This document shows positions 1 through 6,605 of a stretch of DNA of 9,950 bases, in pieces. Origin of the DNA: an uncultured Lachnospiraceae bacterium (GTDB lineage Bacteria; Bacillota; Clostridia; Lachnospirales; Lachnospiraceae); contig CAMWJQ010000119.1 in assembly GCA_947174615.1 (NCBI GenBank), positions 1-9,950 of the forward strand. Reading direction: 5' to 3'. The translations under genes and the position numbers were made by a program. Within the stretch, counting starts at the first letter, position 1. Each line of letters starts with the position of its first letter. The notes under the pieces were generated by a model. It was not told where the DNA came from, ran no database searches, and worked only from the letters and a program-made list of their open reading frames with translations.

Positions 1-1758
1 AGTGAGAAGATGGCATTTTTTCAGGTGACCGAAATCATGGAGCTTGTGACGTCACTGCTTGAGGATTGTGCTGAACTTGTTGAGTATATCAAAAATCTTA
101 TGGGAGTGATGTGTCTGAGACCGCGCAACAACCTGTTTGATCATATTTGTGATAAGGCGCATACCATCAAGGAAAAGAACGATATTCCAGAGGAAATTCA
201 TATTCTTTTGAGTGGGATTGTGGATGAATTTGTTTTCCAGCACAAAGAATTAGAGAGTCAGGCTTTAAATGCACCGATTTACAATATGGATTTGATAAAG
301 CGCAAAATGGAAGGTCTGGTATCGGAGAAAGTTGTGGAGGATGAGCGCTCTCAAGAAGAGCGTGAGGCGGATATCAAACAGGATATGGACTCGCTGCACG
401 ACTCTATGGAACAGATTCTCAAGTTTGCGTCTACGTTCGCTGACGAGGATGCATTCAAGCTCAAGAGAAATGTGGAGTATTTGGTGAATGCGCCAGACAG
501 AATGTCAGTGGATGACGATACAAAGAAGGCGAAAAAAACGATCACACCATTGGTGTTCAAGCTCTATCTGTGCTGTTACCGCAAGATCAAGGAAGGGTTG
601 ATTCATCCGCCCAAAGCGGTAGAACTCTTTATGAACTTTGGTATGCTGGATGAACGTTTGCTTGACGAGGAGCATCTGCGGTTCTTGTGCAGTGTGGAGC
701 CCGAAGAGAACAAAGGACCCTGCAAGGTAGTCACCATGATGGAGTGGCTTGACATGATTCATGACGGCGAGCGCGACCCGTCTAAGAGTGAGTTTGATGA
801 AGATTATGTGGAGAATCTCCGATCACTCAAAAAACAGGGAGAGATTACAGAGAAAGAGCAGAAGGTGCTGCTAAATGACATGAATCGGCGCGTTGAATAT
901 GAGATTATGAACATGCAGATGAGCAATTCCCGCACCCTTTATGGGCAGCCGTCTTCCTATATGCCAATTTTATACAAAGATGCGATATTTGGATATTTGG
1001 ATAAGCTTCTCGTCACCAAAAAGAAAATCAATGAGAGCGTCGAGCGTTTTGTGAAGCTTGACTACTCGGTATTTTACAGAGAAGTGATTTACTCGAATAC
1101 GGAATGTAAGATTACCAATGAGACAGTTTTAAAAAATGTGTATCCAGATGTGATACTGTTTCCGCTGTTCGGGACGAATGCTGCCATGTGGCAGGAGGTT
1201 GGGGGAAAGAATAAGGGCACGCCGGGGCGGTTTTGTTTCCCAATTATGACAAGCGCAAATATAGATGAACTGATGGTAAAGATGTTTGGACGTTTCCGCT
1301 GGGAACTTTGCCGCTGTATACAAGGAATGGCGTGGAACGATGTCAAGGTGAAGTCACTCACCTCAGAATATATGGATTATATCCAGTTTTACAGAAAGAA
1401 CCGGGATTTGTCCGATGATGCGCGCGACAAGGTAAAATTGCAGATTCAGAAGGCAAGGAACAATTCACGGGAGACCTTTTTACTGGATTATGAATCATGG
1501 ATTAAAAATGAGGCAAACGGATCAATGAAGATGAACAAAGTTGCAAGAGAAATTCTTGCGACATACTGTCCATTTGAGAAGGGGCTTCGGATGAAATTGA
1601 ATGCTCAAAGACCTTATGAGGCAGCACAGGCGAGGAGTTTTAGAAATGCCCAGAAGAAGAAACAGGAGTTTGAGCTGAAAATCAAGACTTTGCAGAAGGT
1701 GACACAAGAGATTCCTGATGAGATCATGGATACGTATAAGTTTTATGCAGATTTATAA
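1..1758 (+). CDS. Large conserved-looking protein of unknown function, 5' end probably outside the window
   Basis: I do not recognise this family with confidence. The reading frame is open from base 1, and the first ATG in the window is at base 10 with only a weak GAGAAG before it, so the protein may continue upstream. From that ATG it has 582 residues, no signal peptide and no clear membrane segment, which suggests a cytoplasmic protein. It is highly charged. Residues about 105-140 are rich in E, D, K and R and look like coiled coil. A more hydrophobic core with aromatic and Gly/Pro-rich patches lies around residues 375-430. The last 40 residues, with a run of K and E, again look like a helix or coiled coil. 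No Walker A, zinc-finger or catalytic motif was found. A missing N-terminal regulatory domain, for example a cyclic-nucleotide-binding module, is only a guess. The gene ends 10 bases before a strong hairpin shared with the convergent transporter gene. Confidence 0.75.
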   Translation, partial: SEKMAFFQVTEIMELVTSLLEDCAELVEYIKNLMGVMCLRPRNNLFDHICDKAHTIKEKNDIPEEIHILLSGIVDEFVFQHKELESQALNAPIYNMDLIKRKMEGLVSEKVVEDERSQEEREADIKQDMDSLHDSMEQILKFASTFADEDAFKLKRNVEYLVNAPDRMSVDDDTKKAKKTITPLVFKLYLCCYRKIKEGLIHPPKAVELFMNFGMLDERLLDEEHLRFLCSVEPEENKGPCKVVTMMEWLDMIHDGERDPSKSEFDEDYVENLRSLKKQGEITEKEQKVLLNDMNRRVEYEIMNMQMSNSRTLYGQPSSYMPILYKDAIFGYLDKLLVTKKKINESVERFVKLDYSVFYREVIYSNTECKITNETVLKNVYPDVILFPLFGTNAAMWQEVGGKNKGTPGRFCFPIMTSANIDELMVKMFGRFRWELCRCIQGMAWNDVKVKSLTSEYMDYIQFYRKNRDLSDDARDKVKLQIQKARNNSRETFLLDYESWIKNEANGSMKMNKVAREILATYCPFEKGLRMKLNAQRPYEAAQARSFRNAQKKKQEFELKIKTLQKVTQEIPDEIMDTYKFYADL

Positions 1759-1767
1759 TTATGTAAG

Positions 1768-1800
1768 AATAAAAGAGCAGGCAGCACCTGCTCTTTTATT
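1768..1800. terminator. Bidirectional intrinsic terminator between convergent genes
   Basis: The arms AATAAAAGAGCAGG (1768-1781) and CCTGCTCTTTTATT (1787-1800) form a perfect 14-bp stem with a 5-nt loop. The arms themselves supply the T-rich tail on both strands (CTCTTTTATTTT on plus, the mirror on minus). It sits 10 bases after the stop of the left-hand gene and 16 bases from the stop of the minus-strand transporter gene, so it plausibly ends both transcripts. Confidence 0.9.
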
Positions 1801-1815
1801 TTATGGAGAAACATT

Positions 1816-3129
1816 TTATGCGGTTTCATGTGATTTTGTATGTGTATCCTCTGAATCGTCCTGCGTATCCTTATCCGGTTCTGGGAGCAGGATGATCACA
1901 GTTTCAATGCGGTTGTTGTCTACTTTTTTGGCAGTCAGTTTGATATTGTCCTGCGTTACAACAGACTCTCCCTCGGATGGGAAGCGGTCCAAAAGCTCGA
2001 TCATAATACCGCCGATGGAATCATAATCTTCAGAGTCAAATTTGGTTTCGAGAACATCATTGATATCATCAAGCTTTAAGCTGCCGCCAACCTCGTATTC
2101 ATGCTTGCCGGTTTTCTTGAAAAGTTCAGCTTCATCAGCGTCGTATTCGTCGCGGATTTCACCGACGATTTCTTCCAGCAAATCCTCTACGGTTATCATG
2201 CCGACAGTGGCGCCGTATTCATTTAAGACGAATGCGACATTGGTTGTGATCAGACGCATTTCAAGCAGCAGGTCAGCCGTCTTTTTGTACTCATAAGTAT
2301 AATATCCCTCGCGAAGGATATCGCGAATCTTAAAATTCTCCCTGTTCTCTACAAGGAGAAAATCTTTTACAATCACAATGCCAATGATGTTATCCATTTC
2401 ATTCTCATAGACAGGAATACGAGAATACATGGATTCGCGAAATAGTGTTAACAGCTCCTCATAGGTAGCATTGACATCTATTGTGGTCATGTCAATGCGG
2501 GGAATCATAATGTCTTTTGCAACAGAGTCACCAAACTCGAATACGTTGTAAATAAGCTTCTTCTCTTCCTGCTCGATCACGCCGTCCTCATGGCTGACAT
2601 CCACATAGGTCTTCAGTTCCGTCTCTGTCATTGTGACGCGGGCTGACGGGTCAATGTGCAGGAAAGCAAGGAAAACTCCCGATATTTTATCAACGACAAA
2701 GATGACAGGGGTCAAGATCTGCATCAGCAGATAGATGACTCTCGCATAGGCGAGAGAAAGCTTTTCATTGTTGCACATTGCCCATGTCTTGGGGACGATT
2801 TCACCGAAAATCAGAATTAACAGAGTCAATATACCAGTACCGATGCCGACAGCAGCATTTCCCCACAAACGTATGACGAGCGAGGTCATAAGGGAGGAAG
2901 CGCCAATATTCACGACATTGTTGCCAATCAAAATCGCACTGATGAGCTTGCTTCTGTTGTCAAGAATTTTTTGAAGTGTGAGCACCCTTCCAGTCGAATT
3001 TTCATCGATCATAGCACGCACCTTGACATTGCTTATGGTAGTGAGGGCAGTCTCGGCAGATGAAAAAAAAGCAGACAAAATAATAAGTACTACCAGAATT
3101 ACGAGTTGTATGACACCGGGGGTATCCAA
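1816..3129 (-). CDS. CNNM/CBS-pair/CorC_HlyC domain membrane transporter (hemolysin C family)
   Basis: This 437-residue protein has the standard architecture of the CNNM/HlyC-CorC family. An N-terminal CNNM (DUF21) membrane domain spans about residues 1-185, with the conserved SAFFSSAETAL (19-29) and FGEIVPKTWA (108-117). A CBS pair covers about 205-325, with MIPRID (208-213), YSRIPVYE (235-242), IIGIVIVKDFL (248-258) and VLNEYGATVGMITVEDLLEE (301-320). A C-terminal CorC_HlyC domain covers about 340-418, followed by an acidic tail. Family members are linked to magnesium or other divalent cation efflux and homeostasis; the 'hemolysin' name is historical. The substrate here is not shown by the sequence. 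The start is TTG at 3129-3127, preceded by AAAAAGGAG (3148-3140) at 10-nt spacing; no ATG or GTG in this frame fits better. It is monocistronic, convergent with the left-hand gene and divergent from the small membrane protein gene. Confidence 0.93.
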   Translation of the reverse strand: MDTPGVIQLVILVVLIILSAFFSSAETALTTISNVKVRAMIDENSTGRVLTLQKILDNRSKLISAILIGNNVVNIGASSLMTSLVIRLWGNAAVGIGTGILTLLILIFGEIVPKTWAMCNNEKLSLAYARVIYLLMQILTPVIFVVDKISGVFLAFLHIDPSARVTMTETELKTYVDVSHEDGVIEQEEKKLIYNVFEFGDSVAKDIMIPRIDMTTIDVNATYEELLTLFRESMYSRIPVYENEMDNIIGIVIVKDFLLVENRENFKIRDILREGYYTYEYKKTADLLLEMRLITTNVAFVLNEYGATVGMITVEDLLEEIVGEIRDEYDADEAELFKKTGKHEYEVGGSLKLDDINDVLETKFDSEDYDSIGGIMIELLDRFPSEGESVVTQDNIKLTAKKVDNNRIETVIILLPEPDKDTQDDSEDTHTKSHETA

Positions 3130-3180
3130 AACAAAATCACTCCTTTTTACAATTGCATATTTTTATACGTATCAGCATAG

Positions 3181-3209
3181 ATTATAACAGTGTTAGTGAA
3201 ATAATACAA
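3181..3209 (-). promoter_or_regulatory. Sigma-A-type promoter of the CNNM transporter gene
   Basis: Read on the minus strand, TTGTAT (3209-3204) is followed by a 17-bp spacer and a perfect TATAAT (3186-3181). The spacer ends in TGT, giving an extended -10. A transcript from here would have a leader of about 45 nt before the TTG start. Only sequence similarity supports the site. Confidence 0.75.
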
Positions 3210-3240
3210 GATTTTATTTGCAAATTGGAGGTAGGATATT

Positions 3241-3612
3241 GTGAAAAATGTAGTTGGCACAGAGCGGCTGGCAGCGCTTTTGAAATGTCTGATGGCAGCG
3301 TATCTGATTACAGGAGTGATGCTTCTTATTGTAGCAGGTCTGCTGTACAAGTTTTCAATAGGAGAAAATGTGGTGGATATCAGCATCATTGTAATTTACT
3401 GTATCTCTTCTTTGCTGGCAGGTCTTTTTTTCTCCAAGGGGGCATCGAGCCGCAGGTTTATATGGGGAATGCTGGCGGGAGCGGCGTATTTTCTGATTAT
3501 TTGTGCGGTCTCTGTCGTGGCAGATCCGGGATTTGTGCCAATCAGCAACACCTGTATCACGACGCTTTTGATCTGTCTGGGCAGTGGGATGCTTGGGGGA
3601 ATGTTGGGGTAA
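3241..3612 (+). CDS. Small four-helix membrane protein, TIGR04086-like
   Basis: A 123-residue, strongly hydrophobic protein with four likely membrane helices at about residues 15-37, 44-65, 73-94 and 104-122. Short charged turns (KGASSRR at 66-72) separate them. Length, helix count and Gly/Ala-rich packing match the TIGR04086 putative membrane proteins of Firmicutes. From memory, these tend to sit near Sec genes and the SCIFF locus, as here. No function is established and no catalytic residue is apparent. The start is GTG at 3241 behind a strong GGAGGT (3227-3232) with an 8-nt spacer; no other in-frame start nearby has such a site. It is transcribed away from the CNNM gene. I did not find a convincing plus-strand promoter in the 111-bp divergent gap, nor a strong terminator before the lysozyme gene, so partial co-transcription with the downstream gene is possible. 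Confidence 0.8.
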   Translation: MKNVVGTERLAALLKCLMAAYLITGVMLLIVAGLLYKFSIGENVVDISIIVIYCISSLLAGLFFSKGASSRRFIWGMLAGAAYFLIICAVSVVADPGFVPISNTCITTLLICLGSGMLGGMLG

Positions 3613-3676
3613 GGAACTGTTTAACAGATACTGGAACGTTAAAATTTGTAAAAAACCTTTCTTTTTTGTCGAAATA

Positions 3677-3685
3677 TGTTATACT
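3677..3685 (+). promoter_or_regulatory. Extended -10 promoter of the GH25 lysozyme gene
   Basis: TGTTATACT forms an extended -10 (TGn plus TATACT at 3680-3685). No good -35 lies at 16-18 bp; CTTTCT at 3657-3662 is the best and is weak. The predicted leader is about 50 nt, ending at the GAGAGGAAG ribosome binding site. The site resembles the SCIFF promoter, which also has GAAAT followed by TGnTATACT. Confidence 0.55.
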
Positions 3686-3741
3686 GGCTAAGGAACTATG
3701 AATATTTGTATAACAGGGAAAGGACGAGGAGAGAGGAAGTT

Positions 3742-4773
3742 ATGAAATTTATATTACATAGGAAAAATGTGAGATGGAAGGCACTTTTGATGGCATTCGT
3801 CATTTTGATATCTGTAGCGTCACCCAAGATTACTGTGCAGGCGGCGCCCAACGAGATTGCGCAGGCAGCGCTGGGCGTTGATGTTTCACGTTATCAGGGC
3901 GTAATTGACTGGAATCAGGTTGCAGCTTCCGGGGTACAGTTTGCGATGATCCGAGTAGGATACCGCACACAGACAACCGGAATCTTAAATGAGGACCCTT
4001 ATGCAAGGTATAATTTGCAGGAAGCGCAGAGAGTCGGTCTCAAGGTGGGGGCATACTTTTTCTCCGCTGCAGTGAATGAGGCAGAGGTGGTCGAGGAGGC
4101 TTTGTTTACGGCAAATCTGATCGACAAGTACAAAATAACATTTCCAGTTGCATATGACTGCGAGGGCTTTCGAAATGCGACGAGCAGACAATACCTGTTG
4201 GGAAAAGAAGTACGGACAGCACTGGCAGTCAGGTTTCTTGACACAATCGCAGCAAGAGGGTACACACCTATGTTTTATGCGTCCAGAAACGAGATGACAG
4301 ACAGCAGAGACTGGGATATGAATATCCTGAATAGGTATAAGGTATGGGTGGCACAGTATCCTGAGCAGCCGTTCCCGATTACGCCGGCAAGCAGTTACGC
4401 AGGCGTACAGGCGATGTGGCAGTATACAAGCAAGGCGGCAATACCAGGCATAGTTGGAAATGTTGACATGAATGTTTCCTATTTTAACTATGATGGAATT
4501 GCCGAGGCAAAAGATCCGAGCGGTGCGCCTGTAGTGAACGCTGAGAATGCGGCAAATGTGCAATACTTAGATGTGAATGAAGTGGTGACAGCCACATCGA
4601 CTGTGAATCTGCGGACCGTGCCGAGCACAGACAGCCCGGACACGATCGTAGTGCCTATCAATCCGGGCGATATGATATTCCGCACAGGTATCGGCAATAA
4701 CGGCTGGTCAAGGGTTCTGCTGAATAATCAGGTATTATATGCCTACACTTCCTATTTACAGAAGGTGATGTAA
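3742..4773 (+). CDS. Secreted GH25 lysozyme (N-acetylmuramidase) with C-terminal SH3-like domain
   Basis: This 343-residue protein should hydrolyse the beta-1,4 bond between MurNAc and GlcNAc in peptidoglycan outside the membrane. Residues 1-34 are a signal peptide: positive KFILHRK and RWK, a hydrophobic core at about 14-26, and likely cleavage near VQA-AP (34/35). The GH25 domain spans about 43-250. It has GVDVSRYQG (45-53) with D47, the acidic DxE motif FPVAYDCEG (D139, E141), WQYTS (226-230) and GNVDMN (239-244). D47, D139 and E141 match the family's catalytic acidic residues. A linker of about 255-278 leads to a bacterial SH3-like domain (279-343) with VNLRTVPSTDS, typical of wall-binding modules. 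The chosen ATG has GAGAGGAAG just upstream; a longer in-frame reading from 3676 would overlap the promoter. Whether it serves wall turnover or competition cannot be decided here. Confidence 0.93.
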   Translation: MKFILHRKNVRWKALLMAFVILISVASPKITVQAAPNEIAQAALGVDVSRYQGVIDWNQVAASGVQFAMIRVGYRTQTTGILNEDPYARYNLQEAQRVGLKVGAYFFSAAVNEAEVVEEALFTANLIDKYKITFPVAYDCEGFRNATSRQYLLGKEVRTALAVRFLDTIAARGYTPMFYASRNEMTDSRDWDMNILNRYKVWVAQYPEQPFPITPASSYAGVQAMWQYTSKAAIPGIVGNVDMNVSYFNYDGIAEAKDPSGAPVVNAENAANVQYLDVNEVVTATSTVNLRTVPSTDSPDTIVVPINPGDMIFRTGIGNNGWSRVLLNNQVLYAYTSYLQKVM

Positions 4774-4781
4774 AAAATAGA

Positions 4782-4844
4782 CCTGTTTCACGGACTTTGC
4801 ATGTCTTGATGCCTGTAACAGGAAGCCGAGGGCTGAAGCGTTAC
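4782..4844 (+). other. Structured non-coding region between the lysozyme and SCIFF genes
   Basis: Two alternative pairings are visible. CCTGTT (4782-4787) can pair with AACAGG (4817-4822). Alternatively GTAAC (4815-4819) can pair with GTTAC (4840-4844), enclosing an AGCC/GGCT stem (4824-4827 with 4831-4834). Because both use 4817-4819 they exclude each other. No T-run follows on the plus strand, so it is not a classical terminator. It lies upstream of the SCIFF promoter and would belong to the 3' end of the lysozyme transcript. It matched no riboswitch class I know. Confidence 0.35.
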
Positions 4845-4873
4845 TAAAAAATATTGAAAATCTCAAAAAACTC

Positions 4874-4902
4874 TTTTCGAATGTAGAAATGTGTGATATA
4901 CT
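4874..4902 (+). promoter_or_regulatory. Promoter of the SCIFF - maturase - secDF unit
   Basis: TATACT (4897-4902) is preceded by TGA, giving an extended -10 (TGnTATACT). The hexamer at 17-bp spacing is TTTTCG (4874-4879), a weak -35. Transcription would begin near 4909, giving a leader of about 42 nt that contains the near-palindrome TTAAAAAATTTTTAA (4911-4925). Confidence 0.6.
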
Positions 4903-4934
4903 ATCGTAGATTAAAAAATTTTTAAGATACACTT

Positions 4935-4942
4935 TAAGGAGG
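4935..4942 (+). promoter_or_regulatory. Very strong ribosome binding site of the SCIFF gene
   Basis: TAAGGAGG matches the anti-Shine-Dalgarno sequence almost fully and stands 8 nt before the ATG at 4951. It supports translation of the 48-codon frame and suggests high peptide output compared with the downstream maturase, which has only AAGGA and a TTG start. Confidence 0.85.
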
Positions 4943-4950
4943 CAATCGGT

Positions 4951-5097
4951 ATGAAACATATTAAGACATTGACGACCAGAGACTATAAAGAGTCCGTAAA
5001 AAAAGGCGGATGCGGAGAATGCCAGACGTCTTGCCAGTCTGCATGCAAGACATCCTGTACAGTAGGCAATCAGAGCTGTGAGAATGCCGGCAAGTAG
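4951..5097 (+). CDS. SCIFF ranthipeptide precursor (six cysteines in forty-five residues)
   Basis: A 48-residue peptide, MKHIKTLTTR at its start, with six cysteines at 21, 24, 28, 32, 36 and 43 in the segment CGECQTSCQSACKTSC and onward to TVGNQSCE. This matches the strongly conserved SCIFF family (TIGR03973) of Clostridia almost residue for residue. The N-terminal half is the leader that the maturase recognises; the cysteine-rich half is the core. In characterised homologues the maturase links Cys32 to Thr37 by a thioether to a non-alpha carbon. Both residues are present here at exactly these positions. The gene has its own promoter and an AGGAGG site and is followed 95 bp later by the maturase. 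There is no GG or other obvious leader-cleavage motif, so whether the peptide is processed or exported is unclear. A quorum-sensing role has been proposed for SCIFF peptides in some clostridia. Confidence 0.95.
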   Translation: MKHIKTLTTRDYKESVKKGGCGECQTSCQSACKTSCTVGNQSCENAGK

Positions 5098-5127
5098 TCA
5101 ATCATAAATAAATGAATTGTCAAACAG

Positions 5128-5159
5128 CGAGTAGGAGGGAGAGCGGTCCCGCCTACTCG
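5128..5159 (+). repeat. Hairpin between SCIFF and maturase genes (possible attenuator or RNA-stability element)
   Basis: CGAGTAGG (5128-5135) pairs with CCTACTCG (5152-5159). After an A/G mismatch, GGGA (5137-5140) pairs with TCCC (5147-5150) around a GAGCGG loop, giving 12 base pairs in all. The downstream ATTGTGTGT is a poor T-tract, so complete termination is unlikely. I infer partial termination or protection of the SCIFF mRNA 3' end, lowering maturase and SecDF expression relative to the peptide. Confidence 0.7.
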
Positions 5160-5180
5160 ATTGTGTGTAATGAGTGTGGG

Positions 5181-5185
5181 AAGGA
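5181..5185 (+). promoter_or_regulatory. Ribosome binding site that decides the maturase start
   Basis: AAGGA stands 7 nt before the TTG at 5193. The upstream in-frame ATG at 5112 has no purine-rich site before it (ATCATAAATAA) and would translate straight through the hairpin at 5128-5159. The protein starting at 5193 begins at the position usual for SCIFF maturases. Confidence 0.75.
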
Positions 5186-5192
5186 TTTAAAA

Positions 5193-6590
5193 TTGATACA
5201 TCAGTATAAAAACAATGGATACAATATCGTTTTGGATGTCAACAGCGGTTCTGTGCATGTCGTCGATGATCTTGTTTACGATGCGATTGCTTATATGGTG
5301 GACAACCAGCTGGAGAAGGCGGATCAGTCTGTGGCATATGAGGCGTTAAAAGAGAATTTTTCAGACAGGAATTTATCTGAGATCAAGGACTTGTTTGAGA
5401 TTGTGGAAGAGATTTATGAGCTGAAAGACAAAGGGATGCTCTTTACAGAAGATATATATGAGAAAAGCATTGATGCGTTCAAAAACCGTGAAACCGTTGT
5501 CAAGGCACTTTGTCTGCATATTGCACATGATTGTAATCTCAAATGTAAGTACTGTTTTGCGGAGGAAGGCGAGTATCATGGCAGGCGTGCACTGATGAGT
5601 TATGAGGTAGGGAAAAAGGCACTGGATTTTCTGGTATCCCACTCAGGGAACCGCGTCAATCTCGAGGTGGATTTTTTTGGCGGAGAGCCGTTGATGAACT
5701 GGCAGGTTGTGAAAGATCTTGTTGCCTATGGCAGAAGTTTGGAGAAACCACATCACAAGAAGTTCCGCTTTACACTTACGACCAACGGGGTTCTGCTAAA
5801 TGATGAAATGATAGCGTTTGCCAACAGAGAAATGGCAAATATTGTGCTGAGTATAGATGGCAGAAAAGAAATCAATGACAGGATGCGTCCGCTTGCAGGA
5901 GGTCAGGGCAGTTATGACCTGATTCTGCCTAAGTTCAAAAAGGTTGCTGAGAGCAGAAATCAGACAAACTATTATGTGCGCGGGACCTTTACGCATTTCA
6001 ACAAAGATTTTGCAGCGGATGTCTGTCATCTGGCAGATCTGAGCTTTCAGCAGATTTCTGTGGAGCCGGTAGTGGCGCCGGAGAGTGCGGATTATGCGCT
6101 GGTTGAGTCCGATCTTCCTGAGCTGCTTGCAGAGTATGACAGGCTTGCAGTCGAGATGATTAAACGATATCAAGAGGGAAGAGGCTTCAACTTTTTTCAT
6201 TTTATGATAGATTTAGAGGGTGGACCGTGTGTCTACAAAAGGCTGTCTGGCTGCGGCTCTGGAACAGAATATCTGGCTGTGACGCCATGGGGAGATTTAT
6301 ATCCCTGCCATCAGTTTGTCGGGCAGGAGGATTTCCTGATGGGCAATGTGGAAGATGGCATCACGAGAACGGAAGTTCGAGAACAATTCAAGACATGTAA
6401 TGTATATTCAAAGGAAAAGTGTAAGAACTGCTTTGCAAAGTTTTATTGCAGCGGAGGATGTGCGGCAAATTCTTACAACTTTCATGGAAACATCCATGAT
6501 GCATACGATCTTGGATGTGAACTTCAGCGGAAACGTGTTGAATGTGCAATCATGATAAAGGCTGCTCTTGCCGGAGAAGATACAAAGTAA
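5193..6590 (+). CDS. SCIFF radical SAM maturase (thioether-forming, SPASM domain)
   Basis: This 465-residue enzyme (TTG start) should install the thioether in the adjacent SCIFF peptide, as in the TIGR03974 family. Residues 1 to about 90 hold the N-terminal part, with HQYKNNGYNIVLDVNSGSV near the start and a leader-recognition (RRE-like) fold expected from homologues. The radical SAM domain follows, with CNLKCKYC, whose C114, C118 and C121 bind the SAM-cleaving 4Fe-4S cluster. DFFGGEPLMNW (161-170) and the TTNG region (about 196-199) are further radical SAM signatures. The C-terminal SPASM domain has C354, then GX4C ending at C372, then CX2CX5CX3C (C410, C413, C419, C423) and C442, for two auxiliary clusters. 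Extra cysteines lie at 346 and 402. Its stop overlaps the AAAGGAG of secDF, 15 bp upstream of that start, so the two are co-transcribed. An upstream ATG at 5112 would add 27 residues and is rejected. Confidence 0.95.
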   Translation: MIHQYKNNGYNIVLDVNSGSVHVVDDLVYDAIAYMVDNQLEKADQSVAYEALKENFSDRNLSEIKDLFEIVEEIYELKDKGMLFTEDIYEKSIDAFKNRETVVKALCLHIAHDCNLKCKYCFAEEGEYHGRRALMSYEVGKKALDFLVSHSGNRVNLEVDFFGGEPLMNWQVVKDLVAYGRSLEKPHHKKFRFTLTTNGVLLNDEMIAFANREMANIVLSIDGRKEINDRMRPLAGGQGSYDLILPKFKKVAESRNQTNYYVRGTFTHFNKDFAADVCHLADLSFQQISVEPVVAPESADYALVESDLPELLAEYDRLAVEMIKRYQEGRGFNFFHFMIDLEGGPCVYKRLSGCGSGTEYLAVTPWGDLYPCHQFVGQEDFLMGNVEDGITRTEVREQFKTCNVYSKEKCKNCFAKFYCSGGCAANSYNFHGNIHDAYDLGCELQRKRVECAIMIKAALAGEDTK

Positions 6591-6605
6591 AGGAGTATAC
6601 AGGTT

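Noticed and set aside
3620..3668. Possible terminator after the small membrane protein gene
   Set aside because: Only a 5-bp CTGTT/AACAG match and A-run/T-run pairing are present; there is no GC-rich stem.
3153..3701. Plus-strand open frame of 182 codons across the small membrane protein gene
   Set aside because: It is an out-of-frame reading of the four-helix gene with low-plausibility composition; the GTG frame at 3241 has a strong ribosome binding site and a membrane-protein pattern.
3676..3741. N-terminal extension of the lysozyme by 22 residues
   Set aside because: It would start inside the extended -10 promoter and place charged residues before a normal signal peptide; the ATG at 3742 has its own ribosome binding site.
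3985..4563. Long minus-strand open frame inside the lysozyme gene
   Set aside because: It lies wholly opposite the recognised GH25 domain, has an unlikely Cys/Arg/His-rich composition and no ribosome binding site that stands out.
4911..4925. AT-rich near-palindrome at the SCIFF transcription start
   Set aside because: It could be an operator, but A/T runs of this kind arise easily by chance in an AT-rich leader and there is no second copy.
5796..6200. Minus-strand open frame inside the maturase gene
   Set aside because: Antisense shadow of a confidently identified radical SAM gene, with no supporting signals.
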